In this document: one piece after another, positions 26,976-37,030 of the stretch
Layout: every line of letters begins with the position of its first letter
Numbering within the stretch: the stretch's first letter is position 1
Source of the DNA: an uncultured Desulfovibrio sp.
Lineage (GTDB): Bacteria > Desulfobacterota > Desulfovibrionia > Desulfovibrionales > Desulfovibrionaceae
Assembly: GCF_902477725.1 (NCBI RefSeq)
Contig: NZ_CABSIF010000014.1
Span: 27,491 to 91,490 of the forward strand
Direction: 5' to 3'
Length of the DNA: 64,000 bases
Program-made: the position numbers and the translations under genes
Notes under the pieces: generated by a model
What the model saw: the letters and a program-made list of their open reading frames with translations, nothing else
Database searches by the model: none
What the model was told of the DNA's origin: nothing

Positions 26976-27955
26976 TTATTTCAAGAACCCCTTTTCGCGT
27001 ATCTTTTTTTGGAGGTGGAACAGATTACCCCTCTTGGTATCGTGAACATGGTGGTGCAGTGTTATCCACTACAATAAACAAGTTTACATATATAACATGC
27101 CGTTGGCTTCCCCCCTTCTTTCCCCACAAGTACCGTGTGGCGTATTCAAAAGTGGAAGATGTCAGATCGCCGGAAGAAATAATTCACCCTGCAATTAATG
27201 CGGTGTTATCAGCATATGAGTGTGAAAATGGAGTTGAACTGCACTCTGATGCCGATTTGCCAGCCCGCTCAGGGCTTGGGTCTAGCTCTGCCTTTTTGGT
27301 CGGCCTGCTGCATGCTATGGAAGCCCTTCTCGGTAAAAGGGTTTCACCCATGTGGCTTGCTAAGGAGGCCATCCGTTATGAGCAGGATGTTCTCGCGGAG
27401 CATGTTGGTTCACAAGATCAAGTAGCTGCGGCCTGCGGTGGGCTCAATATCATACGATTTGGCAAAGATGAAACCATTACAGTGCAGCCTGTGGTTATTC
27501 GAAAAACACGTAAAATAGCGCTGTCTGAACACCTCATGCTTTTTTTTACTGGTTTTTCCCGCTCTGCCTCTGAAGTGGCACATGCACAGATAAAGAATAT
27601 AGGCAACCGAGCAGAAGAGTTGCACACTATGCGCGCCATGGTTGACGATGCCCTGAGTATACTAACTTCAGAAACTGATATTTGTGACTTCGGAAAACTG
27701 TTGCATGAATCATGGATGTTCAAACGCAAACTCTCAAATCGGATCACAACGGATCGGATTGATGAAATATATGAGACAGCACGCAAGGCTGGAGCAATAG
27801 GGGGAAAGCTCCTAGGGGCAGGGGGAGGCGGATTTTTTCTTCTTTTTGTACGCCCTGAAAACCAGCCCGCCGTTAAGGAAGCACTCGGAAAATTACTTTA
27901 TGTTCCTTTTGAACTTGAGAATAGCGGCTCTCAAATAATTTATTATAATGAATAA
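26972..27955 (+). CDS. hddA: D-glycero-alpha-D-manno-heptose-7-phosphate kinase
   Basis: GHMP kinase that makes heptose 1,7-bisphosphate (alpha). 327 residues from a TTG start with GGGAG seven bases before it. Motif 1 is RTPFRVSFFGGGTDYPSWY, motif 2 is DLPARSGLGSSSAFLVG and motif 3 is AGAIGGKLLGAGGGGF. The N-terminal RTPFRxSFFGGGTD is characteristic of the HddA group rather than galactokinases. It completes the four-enzyme GDP-heptose set. Confidence 0.92.
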   Translation: MIISRTPFRVSFFGGGTDYPSWYREHGGAVLSTTINKFTYITCRWLPPFFPHKYRVAYSKVEDVRSPEEIIHPAINAVLSAYECENGVELHSDADLPARSGLGSSSAFLVGLLHAMEALLGKRVSPMWLAKEAIRYEQDVLAEHVGSQDQVAAACGGLNIIRFGKDETITVQPVVIRKTRKIALSEHLMLFFTGFSRSASEVAHAQIKNIGNRAEELHTMRAMVDDALSILTSETDICDFGKLLHESWMFKRKLSNRITTDRIDEIYETARKAGAIGGKLLGAGGGGFFLLFVRPENQPAVKEALGKLLYVPFELENSGSQIIYYNE

Positions 27956-30755
27956 GTTTGTTATGAATACCCCGATTCCGTCACTGTTCGTTTGTTTCCT
28001 GCTTGTTCCTTCTGCGTATTATTATTCAGGAGGGCTAACTAGTTTTCGAACCGGGTTAATGCGTGGCCGCACTTTTTTCCAAGAGGTCATTACCTCTCGA
28101 AAAAAAATAGGGCGAATTTGCTCACAATTTCCGCGTTATCAAGCAGTGCCGACTTTATTCTTATTTTTTACAGCATCCTATATTTTCAAGCATGGGGGTA
28201 TCTGGGGCGGGATTGTCAACGCTGCAGTAAAGTTGCGTAGCATTGGCATCAAGGGAATTCTATTCGCGAGTGCGGCAAATATCCATAATTTGCGCGTAAG
28301 TGGCGTAAATCCCCACCAGAGAATCCTCCTGTTTTTTTGTAAAAATATGAAGCCAAGCCGTCTCATGCTTTCTTTTTTGCACATTCTGAAAATTAACAAA
28401 TATGAGATTGAAGTATTTACGGAACAAAACACTTTTTTTGTAAAGAATTTTTGCCGATTACGGCACCTTGGAGTACGAAGAGTTGTTGCCAGTAGCGCCC
28501 GTGCAAATATATTGGACTATCTATATGATATTGGTGATAGCTATTCGGTCTACCTTCTTCCACCCGCAGGACTGCACCATGTCGTGCTTGACTGCATTCG
28601 ATACAATTCACCCAGAGCAAAAATTATCTGTGTGTGCGAAGACTCTGAAGAAGTACGTCCTCTTGACACAGATCTCCTTGGAAAAATTGATTATCTTATT
28701 GCCGGTCAAGTTTCTTTCAAGCCAGTAGGCCTTTCCATCATCACCCCACCCAATCTGTCAGGTAATTCCAGCCACATTGAGCAGGATGATGTCATAGCCT
28801 TCCTGCAAAAATGTGAGCTGCTATCCCCATCAGTATTGGCCCAATATTTTACACAGAAGCCATTCCCCGCAGCTATTCCAGGCGATCCGGCCTTATCTTT
28901 TGTCGTAAAAGTGCCCAGGGATTCTGGCAATATTAAAGGAGTCGTAAGCGCTTTGCTTGATGCAAGCGACAAGGCATGCCTCCCATGCGAAATCATATTT
29001 TGGGGAGGCGATGTCCCAGCGTGGGCTTCCGAGATGAATATTCCTTGGCAACATGCCCGCGAAGTTGATGGACTGTCTCTAAAAAGTTTGAGATTTCTCG
29101 AATCGGTTTGCCAAGGTGATTATATCTTGCTGGCTGGTGCAGAAGAGCTTCTGATGGGTGGATTGGCTGAAGGGATTGCCATTTTGAAGAATTCCCCCTC
29201 AGTTGCAGTGTGCGGTGGTCGCCTCCTTAGTCTTCAAGGCTCCTTGTGTGAAGCTGGTGCTAGGATGAACGGTGGGCGTATCCAGCCCTTGGGGCAAGGA
29301 GAAGCGTGGAATGCACCATTTTTTATGGTATCACGTTCAGTGCCCTTAGTTTCCACCAATCTGGCTTTGTTCCGGAAAAAGGATGGACTGTTTTCTTCTC
29401 AAAGGCATGATGTGTTGTTTTTCAACGAGAGTGGCGGATATATTGGATTTTCAGGCGAACTTCCCCTAACTATAGTGTGCCCGAATATGGAGGCATACCT
29501 ACTTGGCGGAGAGCAATCAAAAGATTGCCAGCTTCCCCCTATTTGCGATACCTCCGCAATTCAAATTGCATCTCAGGATCGCTATCGGGCAGCATCGCAA
29601 CTTTCCAACGGTGAACGTTCTTTGAACATTCTTTACTATTCACCGTATCAATCGCATCCCGCCAGCCACGGAAATCGTAGTACAATCCAATTTTTCGGCA
29701 AGATATTCAGAGAGAAAGGATGCAAGACTCACTTCGCCTTGCTAGGGCTTGATCGCTATACACCAGAAGATCAACAAGCCATGCGCGACGCCTGGGATTC
29801 CTTTACCATATTGCCATACCCATTCCAAGACGATAGCTCATTGGGAGAGGATATTCCCTTTGACGGTTGGTATGAAAAAGGATTGGGTGAGCACATTGCC
29901 TATCTGTGCGCAAAATTCAAGATTGATATCTTATTTTGCTCCTATGTATTTCAGTCAAAAATGTTGGAGTTTGTGCCACCCCATATTCTCAAGGTCATTG
30001 ATACACACGACAAAATGGGAGGCCGCTACGAGGCGCAGAAGGCACGAGGGTTAAAGACAGAGTTTTTTTCTTGCACACCCGAAGATGAGGGGCGCTATCT
30101 GCGCAGAGCTGATATTGTTGTGGCCCGGCGAGCAGAGGAGGCTAACTATTTCAATGAGGTTTCAGGGCGTGATACCGCTATTGTTATTCCACATGTTGAG
30201 CCCCCGCATTTTATTGAACGCAAGTATGATCGTTTGGCTTCGGTAGGAATTGTGGCCAGTGCCAATAGAATTAATCTTGATTTGGTGACTGATTTTTTGC
30301 TTGCGCTCAAATCGAAGGTAGCCGATGTGCCGTTTTCTGTGCGCATCGCAGGTCAGGTCTCCACCATGCTTGACGACGTCTCAGCGGATAAGCGATGGAT
30401 TTTTAATGAGCCATGGGTTTGCATACTTGGGTTCGTGGATGATATCAAAACGTTTTATGCAGAAGTCGATGTTGTTGTTTCCCCCGTACTGTTAGGCACA
30501 GGTATAAATGTGAAAACTGTACAAGCCATGGCATACGGTATGCCGTTGGTCACTACAGCGTGTGGCTGCAAGGGCATTGAAACTGGTAATCCCATGCATT
30601 CACAATTATCTATGGGTGGTGTTGTTGACTGCGTACTTCTGTTGCATGCTGAGCCGCAGCGACTAGAGTCTTTGGCTGACTGCAGTAAAGAGCGATATGA
30701 TACATTTTATAAAACTAGTTTAGAAGAATTTGACACTTTACTCAGCTCTTGCTGA
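27948..30755 (+). CDS. Large multi-domain glycosyltransferase
   Basis: 935 residues. Three regions are visible. The N-terminal region (1-275) is unrecognised. A middle region (about 305-530) resembles a GT2-like GT-A domain with degenerate acceptor features (GDYILLAGAEELL, VAVCGGRLLS). The C-terminal GT4 domain (about 560-935) has SHGNRSTIQFFGKIF, LKVIDTHDKMGGRYEAQ, VGIVASANRINLDLV, VRIAGQVS and FYAEVDVVVSPVLLGTGINVKTVQAMAYGMPLV. That last region is paralogous to the C-terminus of the 433-residue glycosyltransferase at 32296. It overlaps hddA by 8 bases. It may add two sugars in sequence. Confidence 0.8.
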   Translation: MNKFVMNTPIPSLFVCFLLVPSAYYYSGGLTSFRTGLMRGRTFFQEVITSRKKIGRICSQFPRYQAVPTLFLFFTASYIFKHGGIWGGIVNAAVKLRSIGIKGILFASAANIHNLRVSGVNPHQRILLFFCKNMKPSRLMLSFLHILKINKYEIEVFTEQNTFFVKNFCRLRHLGVRRVVASSARANILDYLYDIGDSYSVYLLPPAGLHHVVLDCIRYNSPRAKIICVCEDSEEVRPLDTDLLGKIDYLIAGQVSFKPVGLSIITPPNLSGNSSHIEQDDVIAFLQKCELLSPSVLAQYFTQKPFPAAIPGDPALSFVVKVPRDSGNIKGVVSALLDASDKACLPCEIIFWGGDVPAWASEMNIPWQHAREVDGLSLKSLRFLESVCQGDYILLAGAEELLMGGLAEGIAILKNSPSVAVCGGRLLSLQGSLCEAGARMNGGRIQPLGQGEAWNAPFFMVSRSVPLVSTNLALFRKKDGLFSSQRHDVLFFNESGGYIGFSGELPLTIVCPNMEAYLLGGEQSKDCQLPPICDTSAIQIASQDRYRAASQLSNGERSLNILYYSPYQSHPASHGNRSTIQFFGKIFREKGCKTHFALLGLDRYTPEDQQAMRDAWDSFTILPYPFQDDSSLGEDIPFDGWYEKGLGEHIAYLCAKFKIDILFCSYVFQSKMLEFVPPHILKVIDTHDKMGGRYEAQKARGLKTEFFSCTPEDEGRYLRRADIVVARRAEEANYFNEVSGRDTAIVIPHVEPPHFIERKYDRLASVGIVASANRINLDLVTDFLLALKSKVADVPFSVRIAGQVSTMLDDVSADKRWIFNEPWVCILGFVDDIKTFYAEVDVVVSPVLLGTGINVKTVQAMAYGMPLVTTACGCKGIETGNPMHSQLSMGGVVDCVLLLHAEPQRLESLADCSKERYDTFYKTSLEEFDTLLSSC

Positions 30756-30999
30756 TGGACAATGTGGAATTAGATATTAGATGAGAAGGGCATTGATAAT
30801 GCATGCGTATGAGGATTAATCGAAAAAAACTTTTTGCATATATTGTTTTTTTAGCAACCGGAGATGGATTGAATCTCTAGAGCTGTCTGATGTTTTTGCA
30901 AAACCCTACATAAGCTATATAATGTGTTATATGTCAGGGTGTTTAATCACATTAAAAACAACTTAGCTGAGAGCTACTTGCCTATTTGGGAGAATAAAA

Positions 31000-31941
31000 A
31001 TGATTCAACAGATCAAGCATTATATCGAACGTCTCCTTTTCGTTAGACACGCAAAGTACATATCAACGCAAAATTCTTTAGAACAAATCACTGATATGAT
31101 TGAGGCATATACAAGTTGTGATACGTTTACTTTTAAGATGACGAATTTTTCGTTATTAAAGGAAGAACAAAAACCAGAATATGCTGATGTGTGGTTTTCT
31201 GAACGGCAGGTTCACGATGAATGCTATAATGTGTTTTCTTTTTTTAAAGACAATGAGTATATGATATTAGATATTGGCGCAAATGCTGGATACTCAGTGA
31301 CATCATTTTACTCAACTGGGGTTACCTGCCCTATATTTTCATTTGAAGCATTTAATATTCACCAAAAAAATCTTGAATATATTAAGAATAAAATTGCTCC
31401 TTTAAATAATTGCAAATACAATTTTTCTATAACTGGATTGTCTGACGAAGAAAGTAAAGTGCGCTTCATGATGCCAGTCATTAATCAAACAGGGATTTCT
31501 GCACTTGCGAGAAGTAATATTAACGACCCGCAAGCTCTTGCTAATTTGATTGATCAGTACATTAAAGATTTTTATAAAAATAGTAAAAATTATCTTTCTA
31601 TTGCTGAGTTCGATATTACTCTGTCAACTCTGGATAAATTCATTTTTGCACACCCTGATGATTTCCAGCTCCCTGTAGCTGCTATGAAAATTGATGTTGA
31701 GGGTATGGAATATAATGTATTACGTGGTGCGGTAAATACTATAAAAAGGTTCATCCCTCTAATAATGTCCGAAGGTGATGATCAGAAGATTAATAGTTTC
31801 CTTACGCCTCTCGGGTATCACAAAGGTTTTTATTCAAATGGATGTATAAGCTTTGATTGTGAAAACAAATTTTACAATGTATTCTATGTTCACAAAAATA
31901 ACATACCTAAATATAAAGAAATTGGGTTAGTGTCTTTATAA
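31000..31941 (+). CDS. FkbM family methyltransferase
   Basis: 313 residues. SAM motif I is YMILDIGANAGYSVTSF and the FkbM signature is AAMKIDVEGMEYNVLRGA. It probably O-methylates a sugar of the glycan. The gene is markedly more A+T-rich than its neighbours (many AAA, ATT, AAT codons) and has gaps of about 245 and 355 bases on either side, so it may be a separate acquisition. It lacks the N-terminal domain of the other FkbM protein. Confidence 0.88.
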   Translation: MIQQIKHYIERLLFVRHAKYISTQNSLEQITDMIEAYTSCDTFTFKMTNFSLLKEEQKPEYADVWFSERQVHDECYNVFSFFKDNEYMILDIGANAGYSVTSFYSTGVTCPIFSFEAFNIHQKNLEYIKNKIAPLNNCKYNFSITGLSDEESKVRFMMPVINQTGISALARSNINDPQALANLIDQYIKDFYKNSKNYLSIAEFDITLSTLDKFIFAHPDDFQLPVAAMKIDVEGMEYNVLRGAVNTIKRFIPLIMSEGDDQKINSFLTPLGYHKGFYSNGCISFDCENKFYNVFYVHKNNIPKYKEIGLVSL

Positions 31942-32295
31942 TTTTTTGATTGTGTCTAATGAGGACTCAGAATGTTGGCGGTTAAAATCCGCTCCAGAGA
32001 AATATACTTAAAAATATGTAAGGTGATAAAACCTAAATGTGATGTCTAGTTTGTTGCCTGCCTTGAGACGGCAACACTGGAGTTATCATGCAGCAGAGAC
32101 GGAAAGAGTGCCCTGGGGATGGTCATGGAAATATGATGTTAATGTTATGGAAATAGATATTCTCAAGCTACTTTTTCAACGCCCTTGACAAAGGGGCCTA
32201 AAAGAACTGTTGAGAAGGCAATGCTAAACCATTTCCCGTCGCATAGAGTCGAATAATGCCTAAAGCCGTTTATTGCCTCCGCAATCATAAAAAGT
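31942..32295. other. Intergenic gap inside the glycan locus
   Basis: About 355 bases with no supported gene. It contains short repeats such as TTGCCTGCCTTGAGACGGCAAC but nothing I can assign. Confidence 0.45.
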
Positions 32296-33597
32296 ATGCC
32301 ATCATTTTCTAAAGCCCTTGACCTCTGGCGCAACGATCGTGCTTTGTTTTATCGACGCCTTAAGTCTAATCTCGCTCGATCTGTAGGTACTGCTTCGGCG
32401 TTCTTCTCCGGTGAAAAGTCACTGTACAGCGATCTTTTGCCAGACCCGCCTCAAACAGACTCTGTATCGCGCTGCCTAATTGTCTTTAGCTGCAACCCCT
32501 TTCTTCCAAGCGGAGTTGGCGCGAGTATTTTGGCCCAATGTTCGTTACTTGTTGAGATGGGTTATGTGCTGGATGTTCTTTTCTATGTGCAGGATGAGTT
32601 TTCAAGGGCATCGCGCGAGGCGCTATTGCGTCGCTTTGACCGAGCAGCAGTGATTTTCCCCAAAATTTCTTGTCAGAGTCGATTAGACGATGGGGTCACT
32701 GCCACAAATTTGGACGAATGGTGCGGGGGAGAACTGCTGGACGCTTGCGCCCAAATGTTGAAAAATGGTCATTATGCGGCGGTCATCGTTCATCAGCCGT
32801 GGCTTTCCAAAGTCTTGGAACTTGTTCCTGAGGGAATAAAAAAATATCTCTTTATGCATGACAACTTTGCCGGACGTGCTGCCCTGTTCGAAAAGCAGGG
32901 GTTGCCCAAGAGGCTTGCTTGGTTGAACCTCAGCGATAAGGAGCAGGCACGATGCATGCTCCGTGCGGATATTATTTTTGCAGTTCAAGATGAGGAAAAG
33001 ACAATATTCGAGCAACAGACCAATGCTGAACGGCAGGTTGTTACGGTAAAGATTCCTTTTGCCGACAACACCGCATATTCGCTCCCACGGCGGCGAGGCA
33101 AGCTTGCAGTGGGCATAATTGCTAGCGCCAATGAAAATAACCGGAACGCGGTAATCGATTTTGTGCGACTATGGGAGCGAGAGCCAGTATTGTGCTGTGG
33201 AGCGGAGTTGCGTATTGCTGGTGATGTCGGTTGTTTTGTTTCTTCCCAAGAACCTTCCGTGCATGTCCTTGGGCGTGTGGAAAGGCTTGAGTCTTTTTAT
33301 GCCGATCTCGATATGGCCGTTAATCCTGATTGTAGTGGAACTGGTATCAAAGTTAAATCACTGGAAGCACTCAGCTTTGGGCGTCCTTTACTTTGTAGCC
33401 TTGCCGGAAGTGCAGGGCTTCATTCTACATGTTCTTGGCATAACCTTCTTGATAGGCCAGCCATGGTTGCCAGCGTGATCTCTTTGATTCAGCAACCTGC
33501 TTTGCTGCTTTCTTTACGTGACACTTCTATTGCGTTATTTCGCAAGTACAGTGATATGGAAGAATATATTAGAGTGTTGCACCCGAGGCAGGTATAA
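32296..33597 (+). CDS. GT4-type glycosyltransferase
   Basis: 433 residues. The N-terminal acceptor domain has FSCNPFLPSGVGASILAQCSLL. The C-terminal donor domain has VGIIASANENNRNAVIDFV, LRIAGDVG, VHVLGRVERLESFYADLDMA and the block NPDCSGTGIKVKSLEALSFGRPLL. This block aligns with the end of the 935-residue protein, where the usual EGFG...E is replaced by GTGIK.K...A. It ends just before the next glycosyltransferase. Confidence 0.82.
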   Translation: MPSFSKALDLWRNDRALFYRRLKSNLARSVGTASAFFSGEKSLYSDLLPDPPQTDSVSRCLIVFSCNPFLPSGVGASILAQCSLLVEMGYVLDVLFYVQDEFSRASREALLRRFDRAAVIFPKISCQSRLDDGVTATNLDEWCGGELLDACAQMLKNGHYAAVIVHQPWLSKVLELVPEGIKKYLFMHDNFAGRAALFEKQGLPKRLAWLNLSDKEQARCMLRADIIFAVQDEEKTIFEQQTNAERQVVTVKIPFADNTAYSLPRRRGKLAVGIIASANENNRNAVIDFVRLWEREPVLCCGAELRIAGDVGCFVSSQEPSVHVLGRVERLESFYADLDMAVNPDCSGTGIKVKSLEALSFGRPLLCSLAGSAGLHSTCSWHNLLDRPAMVASVISLIQQPALLLSLRDTSIALFRKYSDMEEYIRVLHPRQV

Positions 33598-33613
33598 CTT
33601 GCACGAAGATTTT

Positions 33614-34927
33614 ATGAAGGTTCCTCCTGTCTTAATTTTTTTTGACGCGACACCCTTGGCCCTTTGGGAGCAAGCAGATATCCATAAAGTAGGTATCGGG
33701 CGGATGGCCACGCGAACCCTTAGGGCGTTGCTCCTTCGTGACGATGTCCATGTTGAACTTGTGTGCCCGTGCGGCATGGAAGAATTCGTACAGCGTTTTC
33801 AGGCCAAAAATAATTGGGCATGCAAGGCAGATGTCATCGCTATTGCGCAGCCTCCAAGGAGAGGGCGTTTTTTACACCTAAAGGAGTGGGCCAAGAAGCT
33901 GGGCCGTAAGCTCCTCGCTCCTTTACCGAGCAAGCTGCAGGGCGGGATCAAGCGTCTGGCGAAAGTTTGCCCGTTTGCATCTTACGCTCGGCCAGATAAA
34001 ACGCTACGGAAAGTTGTGTCTTCGCGTTTACCTGCACAGGGCGTAGCTGTTTGGTTCTCTTGTTTTCAGCCAATACCAGAGAGTATTGCCCACATCCCAG
34101 GTCTGCAGACACATGTAGTGTTACACGATATTATTCCCTTACGCTTGACATCCAAACACCCATTCCAAGCTCCATGTCTGGATCTTATGAACCAGCACCT
34201 GCAAAAGGCAGATGTTATCTGGGCTAATTCTCAGTTTACCAGATCTGATTTTCTTGAGTATTTCTCCGCTGAGCACAAGAACAATGTATACGTGGCCTTG
34301 CACGGCGGCGGAGATCATTTTCGGCCATCGTGTCCAGAGCAAATTACCGCCAGCCTTACGATGTACGGCGTACCTGAGCAAGATCCTTACTTCGTGTGCC
34401 TTGCCACACTTGAGCCCCGAAAAGGACTCTCGATTGTAATCAAAGCCTTTAAGCGCCTCGCTGAAAAACGAACGGACATCCATTTGATCCTGATCGGGCA
34501 AAATGGGTGGAATTGCGGCAAAATTTTGCGGGAAGGGGCAGAGACCGGGCGCATTCATCTGACTGGTTTTGCATCAGACCAAACTGTAGCTGCACTTTTG
34601 ACCGGTTGTCATGGTTTTTTATACATGTCTGAATATGAGGGCTTCGGGCTCCCCGTATTGGAAGCCATGTCTTGCGGAGCCCCGGTCATAGCAGCTGCAA
34701 GCACTTCACTATTGGAAGTTGCCGACAATGCAGCGATTCTTGTACCACCGGGCGACGTAGCCTCTCTTAGCCGTAACATGTTGCGACTCCTTGACGATCC
34801 AGAATTGCGGGCAGATTTGAGGCACCGAGGCTTAATCTGGGCACCGAAATTCACTTGGAAAAGATTTGTTGAAACTATCCTGAGGGGCATTAAGGCAAGG
34901 AAAGAAGAAAGTACTTCTGTCCATTAG
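33614..34927 (+). CDS. GT4 glycosyltransferase (mannosyltransferase-like)
   Basis: 437 residues from the ATG at 33614. Donor domain: CLATLEPRKGLSIVIKAFKRLA, LILIGQNGW, IHLTGFASDQTVAALL and YMSEYEGFGLPVLEAMSCGAPVI (the classic EGFGLP..E motif). The N-terminal glycine loop is HKVGIGRMATRTL. It most resembles GT4 mannosyl/rhamnosyl transferases and may use GDP-heptose or GDP-mannose; the donor is not readable from sequence. Confidence 0.88.
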   Translation: MKVPPVLIFFDATPLALWEQADIHKVGIGRMATRTLRALLLRDDVHVELVCPCGMEEFVQRFQAKNNWACKADVIAIAQPPRRGRFLHLKEWAKKLGRKLLAPLPSKLQGGIKRLAKVCPFASYARPDKTLRKVVSSRLPAQGVAVWFSCFQPIPESIAHIPGLQTHVVLHDIIPLRLTSKHPFQAPCLDLMNQHLQKADVIWANSQFTRSDFLEYFSAEHKNNVYVALHGGGDHFRPSCPEQITASLTMYGVPEQDPYFVCLATLEPRKGLSIVIKAFKRLAEKRTDIHLILIGQNGWNCGKILREGAETGRIHLTGFASDQTVAALLTGCHGFLYMSEYEGFGLPVLEAMSCGAPVIAAASTSLLEVADNAAILVPPGDVASLSRNMLRLLDDPELRADLRHRGLIWAPKFTWKRFVETILRGIKARKEESTSVH

Positions 34928-34977
34928 TGCGCTCAACTGTTACTGCGATTAATAATTAAAAATGGGGCACATGTACC

Positions 34978-36819
34978 ATGTCTCTTTTTGTTAATTTTAA
35001 GAATATGTTGTTTAAGGACTTTTTAGTAATTTACAAAATAGTTCCATCATATATACAACGAAAAGTTCTATTTGTGTTTTTACTTATGATTTTCCTTGCT
35101 ATTTTTGAAGCATGCTCTGTGCTTTCTTTGTCATTTTTGGCATTGAGCATCACTTCGCCCGATAAGGTAATGGAGCTGTCGTTTGTTAGCCAAATATTCG
35201 CTACTTTCCCTGTGTTCCAAAAACTGCAGGCGGATGTCCGAATGTTTGCACTCTGGGTGGCTGTCCTAGTCGCAGTTCTGACAGCCGCGAAGAATATCAT
35301 GTCTGGGCTTGTTGGGGCGCGTACGGCCATCCTTGGAGAAACCGTTTCCCTTTATGCCGGGGATACTCTATTTCAATATTATTTGAATAGCCCATATCTT
35401 GATTATCTTTCTGGAAAAACGCAGCATATTTTCCAAGTTATTTCCTGGCGCGGGCAGCTAGGATTCTTTCTCGTTAATTTGATGCAAGTCTATACCTATA
35501 TTTTTATTTCGGCTTCTCTGTTTTTAATACTTGTTTCGGCTACCCCGGAAGTTTTACTCATAACTTTGGGTGCTGTTGCTATATTGTGCTATTTTATTTA
35601 TAAAACTATAAAAAAGGCTGTTGATATTGCAGGAAAAGAATCATCGGAATACTCTAATGTTGAGTATCTTGCTCTTGATAATGCCAAACGTGGCATGATG
35701 GAAGTCCATATTTATCGTCAACAACAGTATTTTTTTAATGCTTTTCATACGGCTGGTTCTAAAGCAATGCCAAGCCGTGCTCTTATCACAGTTGCACCAC
35801 CTATCCCAACTTGGATTCTGGAAAGTGTTGCTTTTATTGTGATCCCGGCAACGCTCTGGATAATGGTAGGGCTCTATGATGCATCCATGTCTCGCATCAC
35901 AGGCGTCTTGACCATGATCATGCTGGCGTCTTGGCGAGTGTTGCCCTTACTCAATCGGTCGATGACTAACATGGTAGCACTGAGAGGGGCACGTTATGCA
36001 GCCCTGCAGTGCGTGGATTTTCTTCAAAAAATTCATGAAAATCCGTTGCCTGAGCCGGAAAAAGCTGCAAAACGGCTTGAATTTTCCGAAGGAATTGCGT
36101 TTGACAATGTTTCTTTTTGCTATCCGTTGTCAGAGCAACCCAGCCTTCAAAGCGTATCTTTCAAAATTTTTAAAGGAAAAAGCCTGGGGATCATCGGGCA
36201 GTCTGGCGCAGGTAAAAGTTCCTTGGCCAACATCCTTAGTGGACTTATTAAACCCACGGCGGGGCGGATGCTCGTGGATGGCAAAGAACTATCTGCATCG
36301 GAGCAAGTTGCATATATGCTGGGGGTGGGTTATGTGGCGCAGGCTCCATACCTCGCGCCAGGAACCCTTGCGCAAAACGTAGCATTCAGCCAATGGGGAC
36401 GAGCATATGATCCGGAAAAGGTACGGGACGCTTGTCGACTTGCCCATCTGGACATTGTAGATACGCACCCCCGAGGCATTGAACTACCTATAGGGGAAGG
36501 TGGAACCGGTCTTTCTGGAGGTCAAGCACAACGCCTTTCCATCGCTCGTGCCCTATATGCATCACCGCAGCTTTTGATCCTTGATGAAGCTACAAGCTCG
36601 TTGGATTTGGGGGTTGAAGTTGCAATAATGAAAACAATAGCAGAATTACCAAAGTCCGTTACTGTGGCGATTATAGCACACAGGTTGTCTACTGTAGAGT
36701 GGTGTGACGCTATTTTGTGGATTAAAAATGGCGAGATTGCAATGTATGGAACTCCTTCCGAAGTTTTGCCAAGCTACAAAAAGTATCTCAACGTTGCTTC
36801 TGATGAATGTAGCACGTAG
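34978..36819 (+). CDS. ABC exporter, MsbA/PglK-like (glycolipid flippase candidate)
   Basis: 613-residue half-transporter. Six membrane segments occupy about residues 25-320; the ATPase follows with Walker A GIIGQSGAGKSSLANIL, signature LSGGQAQRLS, Walker B LLILDEATSSLD and H-loop IIAHRLS. As the last gene of a glycosylation locus without Wzx or Wzy, it fits a PglK-type flippase for a lipid-linked oligosaccharide. A peptide or lipid A exporter would look similar. Confidence 0.85.
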   Translation: MSLFVNFKNMLFKDFLVIYKIVPSYIQRKVLFVFLLMIFLAIFEACSVLSLSFLALSITSPDKVMELSFVSQIFATFPVFQKLQADVRMFALWVAVLVAVLTAAKNIMSGLVGARTAILGETVSLYAGDTLFQYYLNSPYLDYLSGKTQHIFQVISWRGQLGFFLVNLMQVYTYIFISASLFLILVSATPEVLLITLGAVAILCYFIYKTIKKAVDIAGKESSEYSNVEYLALDNAKRGMMEVHIYRQQQYFFNAFHTAGSKAMPSRALITVAPPIPTWILESVAFIVIPATLWIMVGLYDASMSRITGVLTMIMLASWRVLPLLNRSMTNMVALRGARYAALQCVDFLQKIHENPLPEPEKAAKRLEFSEGIAFDNVSFCYPLSEQPSLQSVSFKIFKGKSLGIIGQSGAGKSSLANILSGLIKPTAGRMLVDGKELSASEQVAYMLGVGYVAQAPYLAPGTLAQNVAFSQWGRAYDPEKVRDACRLAHLDIVDTHPRGIELPIGEGGTGLSGGQAQRLSIARALYASPQLLILDEATSSLDLGVEVAIMKTIAELPKSVTVAIIAHRLSTVEWCDAILWIKNGEIAMYGTPSEVLPSYKKYLNVASDECST

Positions 36820-36883
36820 TCTATTGGTATCCTGAGCATATAATCGTATTGGCATATTGATCTTATGCCCCCCCGTGTGTACT

Positions 36884-36918
36884 ACTTGCAACTTGCTAAT
36901 TCATAACGAGTTGCAAGG
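36884..36918. terminator. Inverted repeat after the ABC exporter
   Basis: CTTGCAACT and AGTTGCAAG (exact arms, 15-base loop) lie about 70 bases after the exporter stop. There is no T run, so this may be a weak terminator or an operator-like repeat. Confidence 0.4.
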
Positions 36919-37030
36919 TGGATTCTTATCGTTGAATTCCCCGGAAGTCAGGGCAATCCATTAGCTGTTTTTGGCAGATGCTGGTTAGAATTCTGTCCAT
37001 GTGTCTCAAGCGCACCTTAGCTGTCCAATA

